Assembly: GCA_028821605.1 (NCBI GenBank)
Contig: JAPPFM010000009.1
Span: forward strand, 62,001 to 126,000
Reading direction: 5' to 3'
Source of the DNA: Candidatus Poribacteria bacterium
GTDB lineage: Bacteria > Poribacteria > WGA-4E > WGA-3G
DNA length: 64,000 nucleotides
How positions within the stretch are numbered: position 1 is the stretch's first letter; each line of letters begins with the position of its first letter. The translations under genes and the position numbers were made by a program. Below are positions 8,834-17,582 of the stretch, one piece after another. The notes beneath the pieces were generated by a model. That model had not been told where the DNA came from. It did no database searches and saw only the letters and a list, made by a program, of their open reading frames with translations.

Positions 8834-9496
8834 ATGTGTACGTATGCATTATCGCAGCTATCCGAGGAAACGCTTAAGGCACTCGTGACACTGCACGAAG
8901 ATACAGGAGTGTCTGATAAGTGGCGCAAAATGCAAATAGCCCTCACCCCAGAAGAGAATGTATGGCTTAACAATATCAAATCAACCTTGCGTGACCGCCA
9001 ACTCGTACTTATGAACGAAGCGACTCTCTGGGCCCGTGCGATTTATCCGTTGTTGCTCCTTGCAGAAAAAGACTATATTCAAGCGTGGGCAGGCGTGCCA
9101 CTCAAAGCTACTTACGCCGCGTTTGAACTGGAGGAGGAAGCCGATGGTGCACTCGCCCCATCTGTTGGGGGGAGAATCCAACCTCCTTATCTTGTTGTGC
9201 ATGAGGCAAAACGCGGTATCAATGCACCGAACCCGCAATTTCAACTCTACGGTGAGATGCTCGCCGCCGCACGGCTCAATTGGGAAAATAACGCTAAGCC
9301 CGAACAAGAAATTTTTGGATGCTACACCGTCAATGACGCTTGGACCTTCACGCGCGGTGTGGTCAATGAGATTGAGAGTGAAAAACCGACACTTCACATT
9401 GAATTCGGACCCGTCTACAACGGCATTTTACAAGCCGAACGCATTGTGCAGATTCTGAAGTCTATTGTCGCGAGGCATGCAAAGGTTAGCACCTAA
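8834..9496 (+). CDS. Possible PD-(D/E)XK-like protein of unknown function
   Basis: The 220-residue protein has no signal peptide. Its second half reads like the core of a restriction-endonuclease-like fold: acidic residues in FELEEEADG, then a strand PPYLVVHEAKRG that gives an E-x-K pair near residue 128, then a helix with QFQLYGEM, resembling the Gln-Tyr helix of type I restriction HsdR N-terminal domains. The rest is not recognised. It could be a nuclease, or a degenerate non-catalytic relative. It begins an apparent operon with the NHL protein (14-base gap) and the nickel/cobalt transporter (6-base gap). The start has an excellent AGGAGG. Confidence 0.5.
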   Translation: MCTYALSQLSEETLKALVTLHEDTGVSDKWRKMQIALTPEENVWLNNIKSTLRDRQLVLMNEATLWARAIYPLLLLAEKDYIQAWAGVPLKATYAAFELEEEADGALAPSVGGRIQPPYLVVHEAKRGINAPNPQFQLYGEMLAAARLNWENNAKPEQEIFGCYTVNDAWTFTRGVVNEIESEKPTLHIEFGPVYNGILQAERIVQILKSIVARHAKVST

Positions 9497-9510
9497 CAGG
9501 AGGCATTACC

Positions 9511-10359
9511 ATGGCAACTTTTGGAACAGGTGATTATCAATATGAAGTCGTAGAAGGATGGGGTATGATTCCGCAACTCGGACTCGTTTCCGGCGTAGCG
9601 TGCGACTCGAATGACCGGGTCTATGTCTACAACCGTAGCCCACAACCCGCTATGCTCGTTTTCGAGGCTGATGGCACATTCGTCACTGAATGGGGCAAGG
9701 ATATTTTCCAGAAACCGCACGGCATCTGGATAAGTCCGGACGATGAAATCTATACCACAGATACCGTCGATCATACCGTGAGAAGATTTTCGCTCGACGG
9801 GGAGCTGTTAGAGACATTTGGGACTGTCAATCAACCGGGCGCGCCGGGGGGACCCTTTAATGAACCGACGCGTGCTGTCCTCTCAACATCTGGGGAGATG
9901 TACGTCTCTGATGGCTATGGGCAATCACGGGTACACCGAATGACAGCTGATGGTGAGGTCATCGTTTCATGGGGAGCACCGGGGACAGGAGCTGGCGAAT
10001 TTAACCTTCCACACGATGTCACCGTGGACCACAACGATCGGGTTTATATTCTTGACCGTGGTAACCTTCGCTGTCAGATTTTTAATAACGACGGCGAATA
10101 CTTGAGCGAATGGACAGACCTTCGCTCCCCGAACGACCTCTTTATTGACAGTGATAATGTTATCCATATCGCCGAGGGGGGACAACGCATCAGTATCATG
10201 ACGCTTGACGGAGAGGTCATCGGACGCTGGGGCGAAAAGGGAGACGCTCCCGGACAATTCAGCGATTCTCCACACGGTATCTGGATCGATTCAAACGGGA
10301 ACATCTATGTGAGTGAAGTCATTGCAGATAGGCGTTTCCAGAAATTCGCGAGGGTTTAA
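9511..10359 (+). CDS. NHL-repeat six-bladed beta-propeller protein
   Basis: The 282-residue product is essentially all NHL repeats: GVACDSNDRVYVYNRS, GIWISPDDEIYTTDTVDHTVRRF, AVLSTSGEMYVSDGYGQSRVHR, DVTVDHNDRVYILDRGN, LFIDSDNVIHIAEGGQ and GIWIDSNGNIYVSEV, so six blades. This resembles the propeller of peptidyl-alpha-hydroxyglycine alpha-amidating lyase, but an enzymatic role cannot be claimed. No signal peptide is seen. AGGAGG precedes the ATG. It lies in an operon-like run with the genes on either side. Confidence 0.85.
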   Translation: MATFGTGDYQYEVVEGWGMIPQLGLVSGVACDSNDRVYVYNRSPQPAMLVFEADGTFVTEWGKDIFQKPHGIWISPDDEIYTTDTVDHTVRRFSLDGELLETFGTVNQPGAPGGPFNEPTRAVLSTSGEMYVSDGYGQSRVHRMTADGEVIVSWGAPGTGAGEFNLPHDVTVDHNDRVYILDRGNLRCQIFNNDGEYLSEWTDLRSPNDLFIDSDNVIHIAEGGQRISIMTLDGEVIGRWGEKGDAPGQFSDSPHGIWIDSNGNIYVSEVIADRRFQKFARV

Positions 10360-10365
10360 TCGGTT

Positions 10366-11463
10366 TTGAAGAAACGTTATTCCTATTTTAGCAGCGCAGC
10401 TTGCAAGCGCATATTGCAAGCCAGTGTTATTTTTATCGGTATTGTCGGGTGTGCGTTGGTGTTTGCTGACGAAGGGCATGAACATTCAGGCGATCGGATA
10501 AAGGAACTCATAAACCGACCGCTTACGCTTCAACTGGCGATTGTTGCCCTTGTGGTTTCATTCGTGCTTGGTGGTTTGCACGCGCTAACACCGGGACACG
10601 GGAAAGCCATCGTCGCTGCTTACCTTGTCGGTTCTAAAGGCAGGGTAATTGACGCAATCTTCCTTGGGCTTGTCGTTACCTTTACACACACCTTCAGCGT
10701 TATAGCACTCGGAATTGTCATGCTGGTGGCACAGGGGTTTGCACCGGAGGATATCGTTCCGTGGTTGAGTCTGTTCTCTGGTATTTTGATTGTTGGTATT
10801 GGCGCGTGGCTGCTTACCAGAAACATGAAGCAGTACTACAGTGGTGCACATAGCCACGCGCATGGACATCATCACCCACACCCGCACAATCACTCACACG
10901 ACCACGACCATTCACATGACCATGATCACCCGCACGCAGACGACCACGATCACGGACACGACGATGAACATGGACATGACGACGACCACGATCACGACCA
11001 TCCGCACGCAGACGACCACGATCACGGACACGACGACCATTCACATGACCATTCGCATGATGATGATCATGGCCATTCACACGACCACGCCCTTACACAC
11101 AGTCATGGTGGGCGGACGCATAGCCACGCGCCGCCAGAACGTACCGGTTTTTGGGGGTTGCTATCGCTTGGTATCTCCGGTGGTATCGTGCCGTGTGTCG
11201 ATGCACTCATCGGACTCCTGTTCGCTATTAGTCTTGGCAAACTTGTGTGGGGTCTAATTATCCTATGCGCTTTCTCATTAGGGCTTGCCGCTGTGTTGGT
11301 CGCTATCGGTATTTTGATGGTGATGGCAAAACCGGTAATTGAGCGTTTCACTGGCGAAGGGGTCTGGCTACAACGCCTACCAATTATCAGTGCCGCTGTC
11401 GTCATCTTACTCGGGGCAATATTAGTCTTCAAAGCATTCAACACCGTCGGCATTGTATTATAA
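10366..11463 (+). CDS. Nickel/cobalt (RcnA/NiCoT-like) membrane transporter with His-rich loop
   Basis: The 365-residue protein has an N-terminal hydrophobic leader, three membrane segments, a cytosolic or periplasmic loop of about 90 residues made almost only of His and Asp (residues about 160-250), and three more membrane segments. The metal-transport signature LHALTPGHGKAIVAAYLVG lies in the first half and GGIVPCVDALIGLLFAIS in the second. Family members export or import Ni(II) or Co(II). The frame begins with a TTG directly after the NHL gene; no better start is present upstream of the hydrophobic leader. The His loop contains a 34-base exact DNA repeat (10931 and 11003, offset 72 bases, in frame), showing growth by duplication. 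Confidence 0.85.
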   Translation: MKKRYSYFSSAACKRILQASVIFIGIVGCALVFADEGHEHSGDRIKELINRPLTLQLAIVALVVSFVLGGLHALTPGHGKAIVAAYLVGSKGRVIDAIFLGLVVTFTHTFSVIALGIVMLVAQGFAPEDIVPWLSLFSGILIVGIGAWLLTRNMKQYYSGAHSHAHGHHHPHPHNHSHDHDHSHDHDHPHADDHDHGHDDEHGHDDDHDHDHPHADDHDHGHDDHSHDHSHDDDHGHSHDHALTHSHGGRTHSHAPPERTGFWGLLSLGISGGIVPCVDALIGLLFAISLGKLVWGLIILCAFSLGLAAVLVAIGILMVMAKPVIERFTGEGVWLQRLPIISAAVVILLGAILVFKAFNTVGIVL

Positions 11464-11540
11464 ACTCAAGTTGTTATCCAAATGTGAGTAGGAGTTTGTA
11501 ACATAAACTATCAGTTTGTGCATCATCCGACTCGGGATTC

Positions 11541-12404
11541 CTATTCGTTTAGCATTTGCGCAAACGCCTCAATGTTTGGCACCTTCGCAGCCGCCAGATG
11601 TAATTGCTTAAGTTTTTGCAAATCGTTTACCCGCTGCAGTGCAGGTGTTAATGCATTCACTGCCTCTGCTTGGAATTGGTCTGTCAACAAAGCCAAAGTG
11701 TTTTCGATCGTATTCTCTCTGGCAACTTCTTCGCGTAGGAGTTGGTAATACTTAGATTCTCTCATGAGTTCCTCCGGTATGCGTTCTTTGAAGAATTGTG
11801 CATCATGTACGATAGCACCGAATAAGGCGATTGCACAGAGCAAATCTGCTTGTGTCTTTTGATCAACCGGGGAGGTGCACGTCGCGTCAACACATGTTTG
11901 CACCCAGCGTTTGAGATCCATCCCCGCAGGCGGTCTCATGAGCGGTGTAAAGGGCAGGAGACCTGGAGCCTGCATCTCCAAAATTTCTTGACCCTCTATC
12001 TCAATGAGCCGTATCACTTTATAGCGATTAGCATGTTCGTAGCCGTTCCGCTTGTAGGCGTAACCCCCCGGATCATTCCTTCCGGCTTTTGGATGGAAAT
12101 AGATAACGTTAGAATAGACAGGCATCTCATATTTGCCAACGAGGTATCCCTGATATTGCGCGTTTCGTGCCCACATCGGCTTATCCGTACTCTCACGCAG
12201 TTGTAATTCGACATGCAAAATCGCTTCCTCTCCGTTGATCCGGACGCGCTTTGTAATGTCAGTGCGCCGCGCGATGATAGTTTGTTGTTCAGTTTCAAGG
12301 TCCTCAAGGACTTCAACATCGTCTTGGTCCAGGACGAATCGCGAAAGGTCGGCGGCGTGCTCTGTCCATAAATTTTTACCCATATTGTCGTAATCTTGTG
12401 CCAT
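11541..12404 (-). CDS. Rpn-family (YhgA-like) putative PD-(D/E)XK nuclease
   Basis: A 287-residue protein resembling the Rpn/YhgA family, annotated either as putative transposases or as recombination-promoting nucleases. The N-terminal half contains the nuclease-like core with Asp-rich FVLDQDDVEVLEDLETE, then ILHVELQLRES, where E-x-Q stands at the usual E-x-K position; an aromatic NVIYFHP strand follows. The C-terminal third is a helical coiled-coil-like region rich in Glu, Leu and Gln. The ATG at 12404 is preferred over the longer frame because GAGGT lies upstream and the extension overlaps the divergent promoter. Such genes are often multicopy and mobile. Confidence 0.7.
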   Translation of the reverse strand: MAQDYDNMGKNLWTEHAADLSRFVLDQDDVEVLEDLETEQQTIIARRTDITKRVRINGEEAILHVELQLRESTDKPMWARNAQYQGYLVGKYEMPVYSNVIYFHPKAGRNDPGGYAYKRNGYEHANRYKVIRLIEIEGQEILEMQAPGLLPFTPLMRPPAGMDLKRWVQTCVDATCTSPVDQKTQADLLCAIALFGAIVHDAQFFKERIPEELMRESKYYQLLREEVARENTIENTLALLTDQFQAEAVNALTPALQRVNDLQKLKQLHLAAAKVPNIEAFAQMLNE

Positions 12405-12452
12405 GAATATAGAATACCTCAAACCGTTGAGAATGTCAACATCAATTCGCTC

Positions 12453-12481
12453 TTGACAATTGAACTTTTCTCCCATATAGT
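12453..12481 (+). promoter_or_regulatory. Sigma-70-type promoter for the 12513 gene
   Basis: TTGACA at 12453-12458 and TATAGT at 12476-12481 are 17 bases apart, 31 bases before the ATG, in the 108-base space between divergent genes. Confidence 0.8.
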
Positions 12482-12512
12482 AACCGAAAAAAAAAAGGAG
12501 CCGCACCCTATT

Positions 12513-13394
12513 ATGTCCAACACAGTCGGAATTTTAAGCCCTGGTGATATGGGGCACACTGTCGGGAACGTCCTTCGTGAAAACGGTTTGCGCGTTATAA
12601 CTTGTCTGCACGGAAGAAGTCAACGCACCCGTGAACTCGCTGAGAAAGCAGGCATTGTGGATGTGCCGACGTATTCCCAACTCGTTACTGAAGCCGACCT
12701 TATCCTCTCAATTATGGTGCCTGCACAGGCGATGTCCGCTGCGTCCGCAGTCGCCGAGGCACTGCAACAGACGGATACAACGCTGACATACACCGATTGC
12801 AACGCCATCGCACCCCAGACGGTGCGCAAATTAGGAGACGTTATTACTGCAGCAGGCGGAACGTTCGTCGATGCCTCCATCATCGGTCCACCACCGCGTA
12901 CACCGGGGGCGACGCGGTTCTACGCGTCGGGACCGAACCTCAACACGTTTTCGGAACTCAACAATTACGGATTAGATGTACGGACTCTCGGAGACGAGAT
13001 AGGGCTTGCCTCTGCGATTAAGATGTGCTACGCCTCCCTAACGAAAGGGCTAACCGCGCTCTGTACCGAATTGCTCACGGCTGCATCGGTTTTGGAGGTT
13101 TCAGATGCCTTGATAGCAGAGTTTCAGTTGAGTCAATCGGCACTTTTTGAGCGGATGGAGAGAGGATTGCCGAGTATGCCACCGAAAGCGAGACGCTGGA
13201 TCGGTGAGATGGAGGAGATTTCGGCAACTTTTGCGCATGTCGGGTTGACACCGAACATCTTAACAGGCGCAGCGGACATGTACCGATTTGTTGGCGACAC
13301 GCACCTCGCTGATCTCCCACCGGAGGCACGTGACGAGTTTCCAGCCTTAGCAGAGTTGATTGAAATCTTAGCGAAAAATCTTAAATCGGAGTAG
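12513..13394 (+). CDS. NAD(P)-dependent 6-phosphogluconate-dehydrogenase-like oxidoreductase
   Basis: The 293-residue protein has an N-terminal Rossmann domain (VGILSPGDMGHTVGNVL) of the beta-hydroxyacid dehydrogenase type, the substrate-loop-like FVDASIIGPPPRTPGATRFYASG, and a helical C-terminal domain like DUF1932 that carries the conserved KMCYASLTKGLTAL helix (Lys at the usual catalytic position). The start is set by AAAAGGAG upstream of 12513. The substrate is probably a small hydroxyacid or sugar acid, unidentified. It has its own near-consensus promoter. Confidence 0.82.
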   Translation: MSNTVGILSPGDMGHTVGNVLRENGLRVITCLHGRSQRTRELAEKAGIVDVPTYSQLVTEADLILSIMVPAQAMSAASAVAEALQQTDTTLTYTDCNAIAPQTVRKLGDVITAAGGTFVDASIIGPPPRTPGATRFYASGPNLNTFSELNNYGLDVRTLGDEIGLASAIKMCYASLTKGLTALCTELLTAASVLEVSDALIAEFQLSQSALFERMERGLPSMPPKARRWIGEMEEISATFAHVGLTPNILTGAADMYRFVGDTHLADLPPEARDEFPALAELIEILAKNLKSE

Positions 13395-13445
13395 AGAATG
13401 GTATCTATCTTGTAGGATAACACTTATGAGCAGTACCTTTCCGAT

Positions 13446-14762
13446 TTAGTCCGTGGATTTATCCCGTACCGCTTCCGCTACGAGTCTCTCCAAATCTGCC
13501 CCTCTCGCATTATGCGAGATGAGTTTGCCCTCTCGGTCAATGAGCAACGGTGCAGGGATCGAACGAATGTTATACTGTCGCGAAATTGGACTGTCCCACC
13601 CTTTTCCACTAACAATCTGCCGCCAAGGAATGTTATTCGCTTTAATATAATCCCGAACTTCGTATTTATGATGATCAAGGCTGATCCCGATGACCTCAAA
13701 TCCCGCATTCTTATAGGTATCGTAAACCTTTTTGATATTTGGAATTTCGTCAATACACGGCGAGCACCATACTGCCCAAAAATCGAGCAAAACGACTTTT
13801 CCGCGGTAATCGCGAAGTGAGATCGGTTTACCATCAAAGTCAGTCGTAGAAAAATCAGGAACAGATTTCCCTATCAACGCTAACACTGGATCAAACTTGA
13901 TGTGATAAGCCTTCGCTATCTCTACATTGCCGAGTTTTTCATGAACTTGGGCAAGTTTCTGGAAGATATATCGGTTGTTCGATCCCTGCTTTTCCAATCC
14001 CTCATAGACCTGAAGCGCATCCCGATGCCGACCCACCATCTCAAGCATATCACCGAGGGTGAAGTTGTCTTTAATGTGTTCGGAGTCCATGACTGACTTG
14101 AAATTGTTGACGAGAATATCGACTTTTTGTTCCTGTTCGGTTTGGATGTAGAGTCGAACGAGTGCAGGATACAACTCGAAGATCCGTTCATTATTCGGAG
14201 CGTCCTGGAGTTTGACTTCAAGCGTGGCAATCGCTTTTTCGAGACTTCCATACATCGCCTCTGGTTCGTATATTGCCCAGGCAGCGGTTGATCGATAAAT
14301 ATTGGCGGAGAGACTTAAGTTTAAACACGTAAAATCTTCATTGGCGTGATGCCCGCAACGGACTATCGGTATGACCTCACCATAAATATAGTGCTTCTCG
14401 GCTGTCAATTCCTGAAAGCCAGCATCGAACTGTGCATAGTCGTAACTTACGGGCAATTCCGGATCAGTCCTACGATAATAACTTGGTTTGCCTCCGTTTT
14501 CATCTGCCGGACAGAGAAGATTGTTTTCATCCGCCAAGTATGGACCATGCAGATCCGAAAGCCACAGCGGAAGTTCCCCATGCTCTTTTTGGTAGGTTTG
14601 AAGTGCTTTGCCAATTGCAACTAAATTTTGCGTGCAAAGTTCTATATTTTTCTCGTTTTGTTTCGTAGGAAAGTCTTCATTCGACCTTTCTGTGGGTGTA
14701 TCTGCATAAGCAGAAGTTAATAGAATACTTAGCACTATTGCTACTGTCAAAATTACTTTCAT
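13446..14762 (-). CDS. Secreted TlpA-like thioredoxin with N-terminal pseudopilin-like and TPR-like regions
   Basis: The 438-residue protein has a signal peptide (MKVILTVAIVLSILLTSAYA). Residues about 35-85 (ELCTQNLVAIGKALQTYQKE followed by a CPAD segment) resemble the tail of DUF1559/pseudopilin-like proteins. Residues about 150-290 are helical and TPR-like. The C-terminal domain is a TlpA/ResA thioredoxin with WCSPC at about residue 329 and the cis-Pro loop SIPAPLLIDREG. It would be an exported disulfide oxidoreductase, perhaps reducing envelope thiols. The start at 14762 follows AAAGGAAA. It lies directly downstream of a membrane-tethered sigma factor gene and may be one of its outputs. 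Confidence 0.82.
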   Translation of the reverse strand: MKVILTVAIVLSILLTSAYADTPTERSNEDFPTKQNEKNIELCTQNLVAIGKALQTYQKEHGELPLWLSDLHGPYLADENNLLCPADENGGKPSYYRRTDPELPVSYDYAQFDAGFQELTAEKHYIYGEVIPIVRCGHHANEDFTCLNLSLSANIYRSTAAWAIYEPEAMYGSLEKAIATLEVKLQDAPNNERIFELYPALVRLYIQTEQEQKVDILVNNFKSVMDSEHIKDNFTLGDMLEMVGRHRDALQVYEGLEKQGSNNRYIFQKLAQVHEKLGNVEIAKAYHIKFDPVLALIGKSVPDFSTTDFDGKPISLRDYRGKVVLLDFWAVWCSPCIDEIPNIKKVYDTYKNAGFEVIGISLDHHKYEVRDYIKANNIPWRQIVSGKGWDSPISRQYNIRSIPAPLLIDREGKLISHNARGADLERLVAEAVRDKSTD

Positions 14763-14864
14763 TTGTGTTTCCTTTCCTCTGTTTCCAGAGCGTTTGTCAA
14801 ACAATGATATTTCCGTTATTTTGCCTCGTATAAGTTGAAAAATAGTGGACTGTCCACACTAAAA

Positions 14865-16412
14865 TTACGGTTTGTAGGTGTTTTTGCTTGGGTATTTCCC
14901 CGGGTTGAACGAAGAGTAATCTCTGGATTTCCGAGTCTTGGTATAGTATCTTATCAACTCATCAATATAGGTAGTTTTATAGGTTTCCCACGCCTCTATG
15001 GATGAGACACCCTGAATTTCGGTTTCCCAGAGATACGGATTATCCTTCAAAAATGCCAACTGATACCGGTGTCCCATAACAAAAAAATAATCCGCGAGGT
15101 TTTCTATAACGATATTTCTCTCCAAAAGAAGTTGAAGCCATGTATTTCGGGGATATCGTGCATCTATCTCTGTAAGCGTGAATTGACTGGGGATACCTTC
15201 CTTTGAAAGCAATTCCTGCCACGCGTGTAACCCCGCCACTTCGTCCGGATTGATTTCAGCGATACTTTCCCTCGAAAATACAGTTACTATGGTGTCTGAA
15301 TGCTTGAGGTTGTAAATTTCATCGAATACGTTCATCAGCTCCGGTATTGTTTGAGGACCCACGTATTCTTTCGATCTGTATGAGATGCCACCATTGAATT
15401 CCGTCCGGACTAATGCCATCTGTGAGGGATCCCATTTATCACCCACGTGCATCCATGCCATTGACTTTCCAATTGTTATTTGATCTGTTACTTGACCCGC
15501 TTGCCTTTGAAAAAAAACAGGGTCTTGTTCTACAGTGGCACCCAAAGCGGTAGCAACCTGCCCAACCTGATTCCGCACACCCGGCTTTGACGGAAAATCA
15601 AGGACAATAGATGCGTCAATAATCTCGACTGTCATCTCGGATGTCGCATCAAAACTGTAAGGCTGCTGAAAACGTACTGAGTATTGGTTGCTAATGCCAA
15701 GCCCTATCACAGTGAGAATAGCCATTGAGGTGGCGGTTGCCCACGGGACAACCGGTGTTTTTCCACCAGTAGGCGGTAGAGGCTTGATACGCGGAATTTC
15801 ACGCATGATGTTCTCGGTTAAATTGGGAGACAATTGAAAACTGCCGAGTGCCTCTCGAATCATAGGTTCATACTGCTTTAAGCGTTCCCGGGCACGGTGA
15901 ACACGCGTCGCAACGGTATTGACGGATACGCCTAAAAACTCACTTATCTCCGCGTATGTCATTTCACCGAAGTAGTAGAGTGTCAGTACGGTGCGATCGC
16001 TTTCCTTCAACTTTGCTAATAAGTTTTTAACCAGTTCGCGTTTAGTTTCCATTGCGTTTTCTGCCTGCTCTGCAGCGACGTGTCTGGAATATGAAGTGCT
16101 CTCTACCACTGTTATATCCGTCTCCTCCAATTGTTCTGTCTGGATCCGTTTCTTTCGGAGCCACGCGAGGCAGCGGCGGTTGGCGATGACATAAAGCCAT
16201 CCCGGAAACTGATTCGGATCTTTCAGCGTCGCCAATTTCCGATAGACTTGTAGAAACGCCTCCTGCGTAATATCTTCAGCGATATGGAAATCCCCAATTT
16301 TCCGCCATGCAAGTGCGTGAACCCGCTTCTGGTACTTCCTAACCAAGTCCGCAAAAGCAGCATCATCGCCTTCAAGGATACGTCGAATCAGTTCAGCATT
16401 GTTATTTCTCAT
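14865..16412 (-). CDS. Membrane-tethered ECF sigma factor with unknown C-terminal domain
   Basis: The 515-residue protein begins with a complete ECF sigma factor: region 2 at about 10-80 (FADLVRKYQKRVHALAWRKI, DITQEAFLQVYRKL, FPGWLYVIANRRCL) and region 4 at about 130-185 (LYYFGEMTYAEISEFLGVSV, RVHRARERLK). A single membrane helix follows at about 222-242. Then comes a juxtamembrane sequence that is shared with the three propeller fusions at 25-37 kb, with SEMTVEIIDASIVLD as its core. The last 230 residues are not recognised and carry no propeller motif; they should be extracytoplasmic. An IS605-type end lies only about 25 bases upstream of the ATG, and no Shine-Dalgarno is evident there, so the native promoter may be displaced. 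Confidence 0.85.
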   Translation of the reverse strand: MRNNNAELIRRILEGDDAAFADLVRKYQKRVHALAWRKIGDFHIAEDITQEAFLQVYRKLATLKDPNQFPGWLYVIANRRCLAWLRKKRIQTEQLEETDITVVESTSYSRHVAAEQAENAMETKRELVKNLLAKLKESDRTVLTLYYFGEMTYAEISEFLGVSVNTVATRVHRARERLKQYEPMIREALGSFQLSPNLTENIMREIPRIKPLPPTGGKTPVVPWATATSMAILTVIGLGISNQYSVRFQQPYSFDATSEMTVEIIDASIVLDFPSKPGVRNQVGQVATALGATVEQDPVFFQRQAGQVTDQITIGKSMAWMHVGDKWDPSQMALVRTEFNGGISYRSKEYVGPQTIPELMNVFDEIYNLKHSDTIVTVFSRESIAEINPDEVAGLHAWQELLSKEGIPSQFTLTEIDARYPRNTWLQLLLERNIVIENLADYFFVMGHRYQLAFLKDNPYLWETEIQGVSSIEAWETYKTTYIDELIRYYTKTRKSRDYSSFNPGKYPSKNTYKP

Positions 16413-16434
16413 CTAAAATACAGACTGGAGACCC

Positions 16435-17582
16435 CTACCTTTAGGTAGTGGGAGGAAAGCCCGCCCTCGTGTGTGAGACAACAGCGTTTTTTTTAAACAC
16501 TTGACATTCTCAGTAAGTTGTGGTTTAATATATGTATCATGTTGGAGACCAGCAGATTCAGCATTACCGCTTGGTAATGTGCTGGTTTCCTCCCACTGAA
16601 TCGGGGATAAAAGCGTGATACGTGAAACTCCATGAGGAAACGAAAAAAGAAAAAGAATCGCAGAACCTACAAGTTCCAACTGCGCGAACACCCCAAGAAT
16701 GTGCGTCTCGGGAATATGCTTGATGACCTTGCCGATGTCCATAACCACTTTCTCAAACTTGAGAAACGATACTATCGACGCTATGGTAAATATGCGGGGC
16801 GTTTCCGCCTGCAGCCGCACTTGACGAAGTTGCTCGAACGCACGCATCCACACTGGGCTTGGATACCCCGTGATACACTTGACGAAGTGATTATCCGTAT
16901 CCATGTCACTTATGAACGGTTCTTTGACGGACTTGGCGGACTTCCAAAGTTCAAGCGCAAAGGAAGATACCGTTCTGCGAAGTTCCAATCGGCGTATCTT
17001 CTTGAAGAAGGGCGTGTTCGTCTCTCTTTCAAAGCGTGGGACGAATCCACTCAAACCTTGAAATTCAACAAACGTTGGTTCTCTTTCCACCACCACCGCG
17101 ACTGGGACGGTAAAGTTTGCTATATCCAAATCCTTCGCGATCGTGTTGGAACCTATTGGCTTTACGTGGTTACAGACACCTCTACCACCGAACCCTATTC
17201 TGCTACAGGTGAGAGCGTAGGGATAGACTTCGGGATGGAGACATATCTCACACTCAGCACCGGCGAAAAGAAACAATCGCCACAATTTTTGAAACACGCC
17301 TTGAAAGAACTCCGAACACTGAGCAAAAGCCTTTCGCGTAAAGTCAAAGGTTCTAACAACTATTGGCGTTGTGTCAGACGACTTGCGCGATTGTATCGGA
17401 AACCTATAGCCAACCAACGCAAGGACTGGCACTACAAGGTTGCTACCGACCTGTGCAAAAGGTTTGATACGATTGCCATAGAGACGCTGAACCTTGTCTG
17501 TGGAGACTGCCTAAGACGTTTCCTCGGAAACGCTGCGGTCTACGAAGCACAAGCCCCACGCTTCAGCGTGTGGGTGCCTTGA
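16435..17582 (+). mobile_element. IS200/IS605-type element, defective
   Basis: A tnpB relic is bounded by hairpins: CTACCT/AGGTAG at 16435-16448, CATTACC/GGTAATG at 16562-16579, and CCACGC/GCGTGTGG at 17554-17574 in the sequence typical of IS605-type right ends. TTGACA-17-TTTAAT at 16501-16529 could drive tnpB. No tnpA is present, so it cannot move alone. The exact left boundary is uncertain; the hairpin at 16435 may belong to a second element end. Confidence 0.65.
16632..17582 (+). pseudogene. tnpB: TnpB (IS605 OrfB) with internal deletion
   Basis: The 316-codon frame begins as a normal TnpB: Lys/Arg-rich N-terminus, the WED/REC-like region with HPHWAWIPRDTLDEVI, and the first RuvC motif GIDFGMETYLTLS at about residue 212. 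The second RuvC motif is seen as IAIETLNL near 280. Straight after it the sequence jumps to the right-end-encoded tail (CLRRFLGNAAVYEAQAPRFS). The TS-x-x-C-x-x-C zinc ribbon and the third RuvC Asp (DRDxNAA) are missing, so about 80-100 residues have been lost by an in-frame deletion. RNA-guided nuclease activity is not expected. The element's right-end hairpin lies within the last codons. Confidence 0.82.

Noticed and set aside
10840-11130. Repetitive DNA that could be taken for a CRISPR or satellite array
   Set aside because: It codes in frame for the His/Asp-rich loop of the metal transporter; there are no regular repeats with unique spacers. No CRISPR array or cas gene was seen in the window.
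16413-17432. 339-codon open frame on the minus strand opposite tnpB
   Set aside because: It lies entirely opposite the better supported TnpB relic, which has recognisable motifs; the minus-strand product shows none.
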